Below are positions 40,834-50,177 of a stretch of 64,000 nt of DNA, one piece after another. The position numbers and the translations under genes are program-made. Source of the stretch: Acidimicrobiia bacterium (GTDB taxonomy: Bacteria > Actinomycetota > Acidimicrobiia > Spongiisociales > UBA5794); assembly GCA_003235475.1 (NCBI GenBank), contig QJWC01000094.1, forward strand, positions 1 to 64,000. The letters are read 5' to 3'. Under the pieces are notes generated by a model. The model ran no database searches. It saw nothing but the letters and a program-made list of their open reading frames with translations, and had not been told where the DNA came from. Numbering within the stretch: the first letter of the stretch is position 1; every line of letters begins with the position of its first letter.

Positions 40834-41124
40834 TCAACGCTCCTCGTCGTCCATCTCCGGTACATCGTGATCACGCCCGAGGTACTTCGAGCGCTGCCTG
40901 CCGTCCTCACTCCAATACGCGTAGACATATGGGCCATGGGGGCACGCCTGGCACGACACCTTGCCGCATCGCACCATCTTCTTCCGGATCTTCACGTCAG
41001 GTCCGAGATCCGGGAACTCGTGGCCGACGGACTCGAGCCTGGCGCGCGTCAGCATGAACAGCCGGCGAAGGTCAGACTCCTCCATCTCGCGCACAGCCTC
41101 GAGCACGTCACGGTCGATTGGCAT
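40834..41124 (-). CDS. DUF6788-like small protein
   Basis: VRCGKVSCQACPHGPYVYAYWSEDGRQRSKYLGRDH motif. Confidence 0.65.
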   Translation of the reverse strand: MPIDRDVLEAVREMEESDLRRLFMLTRARLESVGHEFPDLGPDVKIRKKMVRCGKVSCQACPHGPYVYAYWSEDGRQRSKYLGRDHDVPEMDDEER

Positions 41125-41125
41125 G

Positions 41126-41347
41126 TCAGGCCACGTCCCCGAAGAGCGTCAGATCCCCCGTGCGACGGTCGATCAACCGCCATCCGACGGGAGCGATGAA
41201 CCGGGTTGCGTGCGGCTCGCACAGGACCAGCCCTTCGAAGGAGGCTTCGTCCCCCCTTGCGTCTGCGAGGTACGCCTCCGCGGCGCGGTGGTTGTACGTG
41301 AGCACGCTCGTGGCTGCCTTGGCACATCGGACACATTGAACTGACAT
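41126..41347 (-). CDS. DUF3499-family protein
   Basis: MSVQCVRCAKAATSVLTYNHRAAEAYLAD...LCEPHATRFIAPVGWRLIDRR. Confidence 0.85.
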   Translation of the reverse strand: MSVQCVRCAKAATSVLTYNHRAAEAYLADARGDEASFEGLVLCEPHATRFIAPVGWRLIDRRTGDLTLFGDVA

Positions 41348-41413
41348 TGCGCCGTGAAGGTAGGACGCGACAACCTCGGATCCAAGGATTTGCACCGCAT
41401 GGTTCGCGGGTGC

Positions 41414-41806
41414 CTATCCGCCGTGCGCGACTCCAGCTCGATCGAGGGACGACACGAGCCGTCGTCGTTTCGGGACACCGGAGAAGGTCGCTTCGACGCT
41501 TCCCTCTGCATCGAGCACCACTGTCAGCGGAACCGCGACGACGCCCCATTCCTCGAACCGGTGCGATTCGAGCTCATCGGTGATCTCCCGATAGCTGATC
41601 CCCTCTGACTGCAGGAGGGCGATCGTCTCCGTGCACGTGGTGCAGGTCGTGGACGTGAACAACACCACTCCCGGGAAGGAGGCCCCGGATCCGACATGGA
41701 CGTCGGGATGCGGAGGGTTGGTCATGCGGCGAACCACATGGCCCGCGAGGACGGCCGCAAGTGCGACAGCGATCACGATCCCGACGCGCGCAAGCTCGCC
41801 GGACAT
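41414..41806 (-). CDS. membrane-anchored thioredoxin/glutaredoxin-fold protein
   Basis: N-terminal TM, VVLFTSTTCTTCTETIALLQSEGISYREI (CxxC), VPLTVVLDAEG; ATGA overlap with upstream gene. Confidence 0.83.
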   Translation of the reverse strand: MSGELARVGIVIAVALAAVLAGHVVRRMTNPPHPDVHVGSGASFPGVVLFTSTTCTTCTETIALLQSEGISYREITDELESHRFEEWGVVAVPLTVVLDAEGSVEATFSGVPKRRRLVSSLDRAGVAHGG

Positions 41807-43209
41807 CAGATCGGGATGCCTGCGACCAGGGCGACGCCGCGATCGCCATCGATCGACCACGCAACGGTGATCGGCCTGTCTGCGGACAGGCGGTATCCGT
41901 ATATCCCGATGCCGACGTCGACGGGAATGCCGATGATCGAACCCGACTCCACGATTACGTCGTCGCCGACCGGGTATTCACCTTCAGAGAGGGCGCTGAA
42001 GTCGACCTGTGCGGTCTCGATGCCCGTGTTCATGATCCAAAGCGTGGTCTGGGAACCGGGCAGGGTGTCGACAGGAACGATCCATTCCGACGATGGGCGT
42101 GCGGAACCGACCGTCCCTGCCAGCCCGCGGATGAAGGTTTCGGGCGCACCTTCCGTGGTCGTCGTGGTGTCCTCGCCCGATCCGCCGAGCCCGTCGTCAT
42201 CCGGTATCGGAACCGTCGCCACCACGGCTGCTGCGATCGGCGATGTCGCTCTCACGCGAATTCCGTAGGGCGCCGCCGCGAGGTCGGACACCGGAATGAG
42301 CGCCGGTTCCGATGCATCCAGTACGACCTCCCGTGCGTTGGAGATGGTCCCAGCCTCTGTCACGATGTCGAGGGTCACGATGATCCCGTCGCCGCCCGCG
42401 CTCATCACCGAGACGAAGGGTTCCAGACCGCCTGCTGTCGCGATCGGGAACTCCCACGTCTCCGCAGGCGCTGTCCCCGGCCACATCGCCTCGCCTCGAT
42501 CGTCGATCCGGATCAGCGTCGGGATCACGATGCCCTTGGTCGCCGTGACGGTCAGAGAGAGCTCGTCTCGAAGCGGCAGATACGGCTCGAAGTCGATGGT
42601 GGTCCACGATCGTCCGGGCACATCGATCGACTGGAGGTCCGGTACCAGGTCGATGCTGAACTCGGAGTAGCCCGTGATCGAAACCTCGGCGTTGTCCGCA
42701 AATGGATTGAAGAGCCTCACCTGTGTCAGCGTGCCCGGCTTCGTCGAGCCGCCAGTGAGGTACCAGGTCTTCGGGGCGGACACGACACATTGGTCGGCCG
42801 CAATGAAGGCATCCGAGTACTCGACGGACACGGTCGCGGCTGGGCCATCCGAAATCTCAACCACTGCGGGCGACTCCCCAACCCGGAGCACATCTCCGGT
42901 GGATACAGAAGCCGCGCCGGGGCCGACCACGCTCGTCGATGCCGTCGATGGTTCCGCGTTGGCAAGCGGATCGAGGAGCGTGAGCGACACGTCGACGTCG
43001 GGTTCTGTCGCGAAGACGATGTCGGAGTCGACGATGTCTCCCGCCTCCACCCAGGGGCAGTACCAGACGCTCGGGGAGGCAACGGCACCGTCCGGAAGCG
43101 TGTCGTCCGTCCCGCCGAATCCCGGAGGCTCGGCGCCCGGTGGGGCCACCTGCACGAACCCGACGACGCCAATCGCCGCAGCAGCCACGAGCAGGAGCAA
43201 CCGCCTCAT
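41806..43209 (-). CDS. DUF5719-family secreted/anchored protein
   Basis: Signal-anchor MRRLLLLVAAAAIGVVGFVQVAPPG; WYCPWVEAG; neighbouring DUF3499 and glycosyltransferase genes. Confidence 0.83.
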   Translation of the reverse strand: MRRLLLLVAAAAIGVVGFVQVAPPGAEPPGFGGTDDTLPDGAVASPSVWYCPWVEAGDIVDSDIVFATEPDVDVSLTLLDPLANAEPSTASTSVVGPGAASVSTGDVLRVGESPAVVEISDGPAATVSVEYSDAFIAADQCVVSAPKTWYLTGGSTKPGTLTQVRLFNPFADNAEVSITGYSEFSIDLVPDLQSIDVPGRSWTTIDFEPYLPLRDELSLTVTATKGIVIPTLIRIDDRGEAMWPGTAPAETWEFPIATAGGLEPFVSVMSAGGDGIIVTLDIVTEAGTISNAREVVLDASEPALIPVSDLAAAPYGIRVRATSPIAAAVVATVPIPDDDGLGGSGEDTTTTTEGAPETFIRGLAGTVGSARPSSEWIVPVDTLPGSQTTLWIMNTGIETAQVDFSALSEGEYPVGDDVIVESGSIIGIPVDVGIGIYGYRLSADRPITVAWSIDGDRGVALVAGIPI

Positions 43210-45989
43210 CGCATCCTCCGCGAAACCATGACGAAACCCAGGAGCGAAACCACAGCCAGAAGGACGACGAGGGCCTGTAGGCGTTTCGGCCCATCGGCGC
43301 TGAACGTCACGACACCCTGCGCCGCGGAGACTTCATTCGCCGAAGCCGTCTCGAGCCATGGTCCCGGCCCGAATCCGGGGTCTGGATTCTCGGCGACGAA
43401 CACGCGGCTGGTGGCCTCGCGATCGCCCGCGTATGACCAACCCGTCCTCGGCCACGTTTGCGCGGTCGAGGTAAGGGCCCGTGACACGGGATCAATCGCG
43501 GTCACGAACACCGCGTTCGACACGCCCGCGGAGAGTGGCAAGAGGTCGAGCTGACCCGCGAACACCTGACGCCAGGCGAGCGACGTCGGGTCGGCGTCCG
43601 CGCCATCGCTGTCACCGAGGACCACGATCCAACGTATGCCGAAGGGCGCCAGGAGGCCGCCGATGCGTCTCGTCTCGCCGTCGACGGCCGTGTGCAGGCT
43701 GGCGAGCAGAGCCTCGTCGAGATCACCTCGGGGTGCGAGGCGTGCCTCACCGAGGTCAGGTACGGGGGCGCTCACCACGCGGTAAGCGCCACCTTCGACC
43801 AGTCGGCTGTCGCCCGGCATCTGATCGGCGGGTCCGACGAGGAGAACCCTGCTGCGAGCCGCCTCGCCCTCGTTGGCCCTCGTGAACGTGAGGGTGTCGG
43901 AGAACACGTCGCCTGGAAGGCCGAGCCGCCCGCCGAGAACGATCGTCGAAGCCGAGATGAGGAGCAGCGCGATGCCGGCGACTCCAAAGCCTGCGATGGA
44001 CCGACGCCACCGCGGAGCCTCGTGATTCGAGACGGTCGCCGCGACCACGCCGACACAGATACCGACCCCAAGGCCCGCAACGGCGAGTCCGACCGACTCG
44101 GCCTCGGAACCGAGGCCGTACGACCCACCCCTGGCTGCGAGATAACCAAAAGCCGCGAGAAGCGCAGCCCATCCTGCGATGATTGCGACGCGCCGCTCCG
44201 CCGCAACGACGCCAACGACGGCGACCACGGCCCCAGCAACGGGCATGACCGGGGAGGTCGCCCAGAAGGCGTAGCCGTCTTTCACGATGGCCTCGAAGCT
44301 GTGATCCCAGATCCAGGGGGACAGCAGGAGGGCGCCGCCTGCGGTTCCGACCGTGGCCGCAAGGACTGCTCTCCACGCATCGGTGTCGGCAAAGCGCAGG
44401 GCCGCATAGACCACAAGGGCGGGAAGGGGAACCAGCAGCGTCACGGGTGACAACGCCCCCATGAGCCCGAACACGAGCACGGCGCCGGCCATGCGGGCGA
44501 AGGCCGGGAGCGCTTGATCGCGCACCGGAGCCAGGCAGAACCGCAGCGCCCAGGGAAGTACCCCGAGCGCAAGGACGGTGCCGATGTGCGTGTTCCCCGC
44601 GATCCCTTGCGCGGTGGGTCCCGCGACGTACACGATGCCAGCGACGAGGGCGGGAGCCGCGCCCACCGACCAGGTCCTCAGAAGGCGTGTCATGCCCCAG
44701 ATGCCGGAGAGCATCGCCCCGGCTGCAAGCACGTACTCGGCTACATGTCCGGTGTGGAGGGTGAGAATACGCACGATCGCCGCAACCGCCAGGAGGGGTC
44801 GTAGGGCGAGGGTCGAACCGAGGCCCGCAGGGTTCCATCCGCCGGCATACGCATCGAGCACATGCCAGCCGTTCGACGGGACCGGAAGGGTGTACCCGAC
44901 TGCGGGGAAACCATCGGCCCAGATATTGCGAGCAGAAAGCATCACCAGCAAGACCGCGACCGCACCCACCACGAAGGCCGGCTGGCGGATGTCCGCACCG
45001 ATCGACTCGACGGTCAGGCTCTCGTCGCCCGGGAGCCGACGGCGAAGTGCGGCGAGCGATGCGGCCCATACGCGGCTGATCTTGACGCTCCCCCGCCGTT
45101 GGAACCGGAAGAGCTCCTCGTCACTCGCCGTTCGCTGCGTTCTCGCGTGGCGCCGCTGGGAGATGGTGGACGGCGCGTGACGCAGGTTCCACACCCACGA
45201 TCGGGCCCAGTCGAACCCGTACCACCTGCCGAGGAAGAGAGAGACGACCCACTCGACGAGGCCAATGAAGAAATCGAAGGGAAGCACCCACGCGAGCGTC
45301 AGCCACCCGTACACCTTCACGTATGCCCGAATCCTGCTGGCCTCCTCGCGCCAGCGGTTCGCACGCTCGTCGCGGCGGTCGTAGGTCACCTCGGACGCCG
45401 GGCTGACGATGGTTCGGGCACCTTTGAGGCGCGCACGCTGGGAGAGGTCGATCGAAGCGGCGACGGGGGCCATCGACGCGTCGATGCCGCCGACGCCGGC
45501 GAGGAGGTCTCTCCGGACGAGCATCGACACTCCTGCGACTGCGGCGATGTCGCGAACGACATCGTGCTGCCCCTGGTCCTTCTCCGACCGATCGAGGCCG
45601 GTGTATGGCACACCGAACACGTCGGTCACGAGCCCGACCGACACGAGGCCCCTGTCCGATCCGACGATCTTCGACCCGACGATGCCCGAGTCGGTGCGGA
45701 TTGCGTCGTTGACGAGGGAGACAAGCGCATCCGGCGCAGGGACGGCGCCTTCCCGCAAGAACCAGATGAACTCGACCGACGTGCCGATGGCGGCGATCGC
45801 GTCGTCAGTCGCCGCGAACCATGGAAGCTCGGAAGCCAGTTCTCCTTCCGGTTTTCCTCCGACGAGCACGGCGCCTGCCGTCTCGTACACTTGTCGACCG
45901 ACAGCCGAAAGGGTGTCGCCCAGACCGCCTGCTCCGTCCGTGATCACGACCGTCGCGACGGTGGCATGTCGTGTTGGGGTGAGGGACAT
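43206..45989 (-). CDS. large membrane glycosyltransferase (GT2 N-terminus plus polytopic C-terminus)
   Basis: MSLTPTRHATVATVVITDGAGGLGDTLSAVG..., SMLVRRDLLAGVGGIDASM; many TM helices; alternative GTG start at 46031. Confidence 0.85.
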   Translation of the reverse strand: MSLTPTRHATVATVVITDGAGGLGDTLSAVGRQVYETAGAVLVGGKPEGELASELPWFAATDDAIAAIGTSVEFIWFLREGAVPAPDALVSLVNDAIRTDSGIVGSKIVGSDRGLVSVGLVTDVFGVPYTGLDRSEKDQGQHDVVRDIAAVAGVSMLVRRDLLAGVGGIDASMAPVAASIDLSQRARLKGARTIVSPASEVTYDRRDERANRWREEASRIRAYVKVYGWLTLAWVLPFDFFIGLVEWVVSLFLGRWYGFDWARSWVWNLRHAPSTISQRRHARTQRTASDEELFRFQRRGSVKISRVWAASLAALRRRLPGDESLTVESIGADIRQPAFVVGAVAVLLVMLSARNIWADGFPAVGYTLPVPSNGWHVLDAYAGGWNPAGLGSTLALRPLLAVAAIVRILTLHTGHVAEYVLAAGAMLSGIWGMTRLLRTWSVGAAPALVAGIVYVAGPTAQGIAGNTHIGTVLALGVLPWALRFCLAPVRDQALPAFARMAGAVLVFGLMGALSPVTLLVPLPALVVYAALRFADTDAWRAVLAATVGTAGGALLLSPWIWDHSFEAIVKDGYAFWATSPVMPVAGAVVAVVGVVAAERRVAIIAGWAALLAAFGYLAARGGSYGLGSEAESVGLAVAGLGVGICVGVVAATVSNHEAPRWRRSIAGFGVAGIALLLISASTIVLGGRLGLPGDVFSDTLTFTRANEGEAARSRVLLVGPADQMPGDSRLVEGGAYRVVSAPVPDLGEARLAPRGDLDEALLASLHTAVDGETRRIGGLLAPFGIRWIVVLGDSDGADADPTSLAWRQVFAGQLDLLPLSAGVSNAVFVTAIDPVSRALTSTAQTWPRTGWSYAGDREATSRVFVAENPDPGFGPGPWLETASANEVSAAQGVVTFSADGPKRLQALVVLLAVVSLLGFVMVSRRMR

Positions 45990-46952
45990 GTGGAGTGCAT
46001 TCTGGAATCGATTCGGCGTTACAGCAATCACCGGGCGACCCTGCTCGCCGGGGGCGTGGGCGGGGCGCGGATGGCCCGTGCACTACGCGCCGTCCTGGAT
46101 CCCGGCCACTTGACCGTCGTCGTCAACGTGGGCGACGACGACGAACGATACGGCGTTCACGTGTCTGCCGACCCTGACACGGTGCTGTACACGCTCGCTG
46201 GAATCGCCGGTGAGCACGGTTGGGGACGAGCCGACGACACGACGAACATCATGGACCAGCTCACGAAAGCTGGCATCGACACGACGTTCATGCTCGGCGA
46301 CAAGGACTTCGCGATGTGCCTCGCGCGCACGTTGATGATGGAGTCCGGAACCTCCTTGAGCGACACGATTCGTCATTTCAGCGAGCACTTCGGCGTCACC
46401 GACGTCGCGATCCTTCCTGCGACGGACGACGTGCTCCGCACGTTCGTCAGAACCGGCGACGAGTGGCTGACCTTCCAGGAGTACTTCGTGGAGCGGGGAC
46501 ATCGAGACACGGTCGATGAGATCTCCTACCGCGGCGCCTCGACGGCGATGCCTGCTCCCGGTGTCATCGAGGCGATCGAATCTTCCGACACGGTGATCAT
46601 CGCCCCATCGAACCCGCCGCTCTCGATCTGGCCGATCCTCTCGATTCCCGCGATCGATGACGCAGTACGGAGGCATCCGCGACGTGTTGCCGTCAGCCCC
46701 CTGTTCGGCGGCAGGCCGCTCAAAGGCCCGGCGGACTCCGTCATGAAGGGACTCGGCCTCCTCTCGGGAACCGCGGGGATCCTCCAGGCGTACGACGGCC
46801 TCGTCGACGTCCTGTACATCGACGAGGGCGACGCGGCCGACGTGGGACTCGCCCGCGCTGCGGGTGTCGCGATCCTCGCTGCGAACACCAACCTCGGTGG
46901 CGCCGACCTCGGCGCACCCTTCGCTCTCGAACTCATCGGAGGGCCTCGATGA
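45990..46952 (+). CDS. cofD: 2-phospho-L-lactate transferase (F420 biosynthesis)
   Basis: TLLAGGVGGARMARALRAVL, VNVGDDDERYGVHVSADPDTVLYTLAG, APSNPPLSIWPIL, SPLFGGRPLKGPADSVMKGLG. Confidence 0.94.
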   Translation: MECILESIRRYSNHRATLLAGGVGGARMARALRAVLDPGHLTVVVNVGDDDERYGVHVSADPDTVLYTLAGIAGEHGWGRADDTTNIMDQLTKAGIDTTFMLGDKDFAMCLARTLMMESGTSLSDTIRHFSEHFGVTDVAILPATDDVLRTFVRTGDEWLTFQEYFVERGHRDTVDEISYRGASTAMPAPGVIEAIESSDTVIIAPSNPPLSIWPILSIPAIDDAVRRHPRRVAVSPLFGGRPLKGPADSVMKGLGLLSGTAGILQAYDGLVDVLYIDEGDAADVGLARAAGVAILAANTNLGGADLGAPFALELIGGPR

Positions 46953-47647
46953 GCAGGCTCACCATCGTGCCAGTCACCGGCATCGGCGAAGTCTCGAAGG
47001 GTGACGATCTCGCAGCCCTCATCTGTGACGCCGTCGAGCAACAGGGCGATGTGTTGCTCGACGGAGACATCGTGGTCGTCACCCACAAAGCGGTGTCCAA
47101 GGAGGAGGGCCGCGTCGTCGAGATCAGCAGCGAGGCCGAGTACAGGGCGCTCGTGGAGGACGAGGCCGCCGAGATCATCAGACGCCGCGGCGACCTCGTG
47201 ATCACCAGGACGAAGCACGGGTTCATTTGCGCGAACGCGGCAGTCGACCGGTCGAACGTCGCCGGTGGCCACGCGGTGCTTCTCCCCGTCGATCCGGACC
47301 GTTCGGCCCACCGTCTCCGAACGCGGATCCAACAGCGAACCGGGACGACGATCGGACTCGTGATCACGGACACGTTCGGTCGACCCTGGCGTCGAGGGCT
47401 TGTGGACGTTGCGATCGGGATCAGCGGCGTCAAGGCGATCGAGGACTTCCGAGGCACCTTCGACACACACGGCAATGAGCTCGTCGTCACCGAGGTGGCA
47501 GTGGTGGACGAGATCGCGGCGGCCTCGGATTTGGTGATGGGCAAGGCGACGGGCATTCCAGCCGCGATCGTCCGGGGCCTCGACGTCGCGGGCGACGGCC
47601 GAGCGAGTGATCTCGTCCGACCAGCCTCAGAGGATTTGTTCAGGTGA
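46949..47647 (+). CDS. cofE: coenzyme F420-0:L-glutamate ligase, standalone
   Basis: LTIVPVTGIGEVSKGDDLAALI, DIVVVTHKAVSKEEGRVVEI, LVITDTFGRPWRRGLVDVAIGISG; ATGA overlap with cofD. Confidence 0.94.
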   Translation: MSRLTIVPVTGIGEVSKGDDLAALICDAVEQQGDVLLDGDIVVVTHKAVSKEEGRVVEISSEAEYRALVEDEAAEIIRRRGDLVITRTKHGFICANAAVDRSNVAGGHAVLLPVDPDRSAHRLRTRIQQRTGTTIGLVITDTFGRPWRRGLVDVAIGISGVKAIEDFRGTFDTHGNELVVTEVAVVDEIAAASDLVMGKATGIPAAIVRGLDVAGDGRASDLVRPASEDLFR

Positions 47648-47653
47648 GCAACA

Positions 47654-48532
47654 GTGCCCGAACTCCCTGAAATCGAGGCGTATCTGCACGCCCTCCGGCC
47701 CCGGCTCGAGGGCGCCACCCTTGCTGCCGTCAGGGTCAGCTCTTTCTCGCTCCTCAAGACGTTCGACCCCCCGGTGTCGGCGGTCGAAGGGCAGGCGGTG
47801 AACGGCGTGCACCGGATAGGCAAACGCGTGTCCATCGACCTCTCTGGGGATCTGCACCTCGTCATCCACCTCATGGTCGCTGGCCGGTTCGCGTGGAACG
47901 AGGCACCGAAGCCGGTCCCGAAACGCGGCGGCCTCGCCGCGTTCGACTTCACGACGGGCTCCCTCGTGCTGACTGAAGCGGGGACGAAGCGTCGAGCCTC
48001 GCTTTCAGTGATGACGACGGAAGGCCTCTCGGACATCGACCCGGGGGGAATCGAGCTCTCGACCGCGACCGAAGCCGAGTTCAGGGCTGCCCTCCTCACG
48101 GCACGACACACGCTGAAACGAGCGCTCACAGACGCCAGATACCTGTCGGGGATCGGAGGCGCGTTCGCCGACGAGATCCTCCACGAGGCGAAGCTCTCGC
48201 CCACGCAGATGAACACCAACCTCTCCGAAGAGGAGATCGCGAGGCTCTTCAGCGCCGCCACGAACACCCTCGAGCGGTGGACCGCAAAGCGGATCGAGGA
48301 AACGGGAGACGGGTTTCCGACCAAGGTCACCGCGTTCCATCCGGACATGGCGGTGCACGGCAAGTTCGGAGAGGACTGCCCCGTGTGCGGAGCACCCGTG
48401 CAGAGGATCGTCACCGGCGAGCGGGAGACGAACTACTGCCCTGGCTGCCAGACGGGTGGCCGCATCCTGGCTGACCGCTCGCTCTCGAGGCTGCTCAAGG
48501 ACGACTGGCCCAAGACGCTCGAAGAGCTGTAG
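47654..48532 (+). CDS. Fpg/Nei-family DNA glycosylase
   Basis: MPELPEIEAYLHALRP (GTG start), ARYLSGIGGAFADEIL (helix-two-turn-helix), C-terminal zinc finger CPVCGAPVQRIVTGERETNYCPGCQ. Confidence 0.93.
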   Translation: MPELPEIEAYLHALRPRLEGATLAAVRVSSFSLLKTFDPPVSAVEGQAVNGVHRIGKRVSIDLSGDLHLVIHLMVAGRFAWNEAPKPVPKRGGLAAFDFTTGSLVLTEAGTKRRASLSVMTTEGLSDIDPGGIELSTATEAEFRAALLTARHTLKRALTDARYLSGIGGAFADEILHEAKLSPTQMNTNLSEEEIARLFSAATNTLERWTAKRIEETGDGFPTKVTAFHPDMAVHGKFGEDCPVCGAPVQRIVTGERETNYCPGCQTGGRILADRSLSRLLKDDWPKTLEEL

Positions 48533-48535
48533 CGG

Positions 48536-49477
48536 CTACCCCTCGCGAGAGCGGAACCATGCAATGGTCTGCTCGATGCCGTCGGCGAGCGGCGTCCAGG
48601 CCTCCCATCCGAGGACCTTCCGGGCAAGGGAGGGATCCAGGCAAGAGCGCATCTGCTCGCCTTTCCGCGGTGCCGCCATGATGGGGGCGATGTCGGCGCC
48701 AACCGCCTCGACGATGACCTCGAGCAGCTTCAGAACCGACGTCTCCCTACCGGTTCCGACGTTGACGTATCGCGACCCGCCGATCCTCCCCGCCCTCACC
48801 ATTGCGTCGGTCACGTCCTCGACGAACACGAAGTCGCGCGTCTGGAGCCCATCGCCGTAGATCGTCGGGTTCCGGCCCGCGAGGAGTGACTCGATGAAGA
48901 TCGCAACAACGCCTGCCTCGCCGTTCGGGTCTTGCCGGGGCCCGTAGACGTTGGCGAACCCGAGCGACATGAAGTCGAGGCCGTGCATCGCCTGGTAGTA
49001 GCTGAAGTACTGCTCGGCGACGTACTTCGAGACCCCGTACGGGCTCGATGGTTTTCGTTCGGCGGTCTCGGGCGTCGGGATGTTGAAGGTGTCGCCGAAC
49101 TGTGCACCCCCGGACGATGCGAAGACGAACCGCTCTGCATCGCTGTGACGAGCAGCTTCGAGCATGTTCACCGTGCCCAACACGTTGATGCGTGCGTCGT
49201 ACGCCGGATCCGCCACCGACCGCCGCACATCGATCTGGGCCGCGAGGTGGAACACGGTGTCCGGACGAAAGTCCCTGACGAGGCCGACGACGTCGTTGTC
49301 GGAGACATCGATCTGGTGGATCTTCACGCTGCCGCGCGAACGGGCGTCCCTGAGGTTGCCGAGCGACCCCGAACTGAGGTCGTCCAGTACGAGGACGTCG
49401 GTCCCATCATCGACGAGCCTGTCGACGAGGTTGGATCCGATGAACCCAGCTCCACCGGTTACGACGGCGCGTGGCAT
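48536..49477 (-). CDS. NAD-dependent epimerase/dehydratase (UDP-glucose 4-epimerase-like SDR)
   Basis: AVVTGGAGFIGSNLVDRLVDDG, SSPYGVSKYVAEQY (YxxxK), NVYGPRQDPNGEAGVV. Confidence 0.94.
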   Translation of the reverse strand: MPRAVVTGGAGFIGSNLVDRLVDDGTDVLVLDDLSSGSLGNLRDARSRGSVKIHQIDVSDNDVVGLVRDFRPDTVFHLAAQIDVRRSVADPAYDARINVLGTVNMLEAARHSDAERFVFASSGGAQFGDTFNIPTPETAERKPSSPYGVSKYVAEQYFSYYQAMHGLDFMSLGFANVYGPRQDPNGEAGVVAIFIESLLAGRNPTIYGDGLQTRDFVFVEDVTDAMVRAGRIGGSRYVNVGTGRETSVLKLLEVIVEAVGADIAPIMAAPRKGEQMRSCLDPSLARKVLGWEAWTPLADGIEQTIAWFRSREG

Positions 49478-49480
49478 GCT

Positions 49481-50152
49481 CTAAACCCTCGGCGGGAGAT
49501 GGTCGGAGAAGAAACCGACGAGCCGCTCCGAAACGTCTTCGTACGTTTGTACCGAGAACTCGTCGGCGTCTTCCGACCAGAACCGGGGGCCCGCCTGGGG
49601 ATAGACGACAAAGGTGGTTGTCGGAAGCCGATCCCTGTGTGCGAGCGTGGCTTCGATATCTCCGGCATCGTCTCCGCGGCTTCCGATGAAGAGCGTCGGG
49701 ATCGAGGCGATCGCGAGGTCGTTCGCGCTCACGTCGTCGATTGCGGCCCCAACGACGGAAGCCGCAACGATGCGCTCGTCGGAGGCGGCGAAGGAGGTCG
49801 CGTCCGCGACCCCAGCTCCGAACGCAGCGACGCCGAAACCGAGCTGGCCGTTCGACCACGTTCCGGTGGGATTGCACACGAACGAGGCAACGGCCTTGCT
49901 GATCCGTGCATTCTCCGAGGCATCCGACGTGAGGTCCAGTGCGAGCGCCGCAATCCCGTGCCGGGCGAACACCCGGCAGTGCTGTTTGATGGCCGATGAC
50001 GGAAGAGGCTGATCGCCGAAGACCACGACCGTGGGCCATTCGCCGGAAAAGTCCGGACGGGCGAGATAGCCGGTAAAGGTCCGCGGGCCCGCGGGGATGC
50101 TCGTCGATCCGTAGATGGTCTCGACTGTTCCTTCGCCGGTTTGAACTGCCAC
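49481..50152 (-). CDS. dienelactone hydrolase-like alpha/beta hydrolase
   Basis: FTGYLARPDFSGEWPTVVVFGD, GFGVAAFGAGVADATSFAASD; catalytic Cys/Ser not evident. Confidence 0.7.
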   Translation of the reverse strand: MAVQTGEGTVETIYGSTSIPAGPRTFTGYLARPDFSGEWPTVVVFGDQPLPSSAIKQHCRVFARHGIAALALDLTSDASENARISKAVASFVCNPTGTWSNGQLGFGVAAFGAGVADATSFAASDERIVAASVVGAAIDDVSANDLAIASIPTLFIGSRGDDAGDIEATLAHRDRLPTTTFVVYPQAGPRFWSEDADEFSVQTYEDVSERLVGFFSDHLPPRV

Positions 50153-50177
50153 GTGCACTCCCCGTTCGGCGGTGAGG

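Noticed and set aside
44862-45989. Long N-terminal extension of the cofD frame
   Set aside because: Overlaps the glycosyltransferase on the other strand; CofD homology begins at TLLAGGVGGAR, so GTG 45990 is the sensible start.
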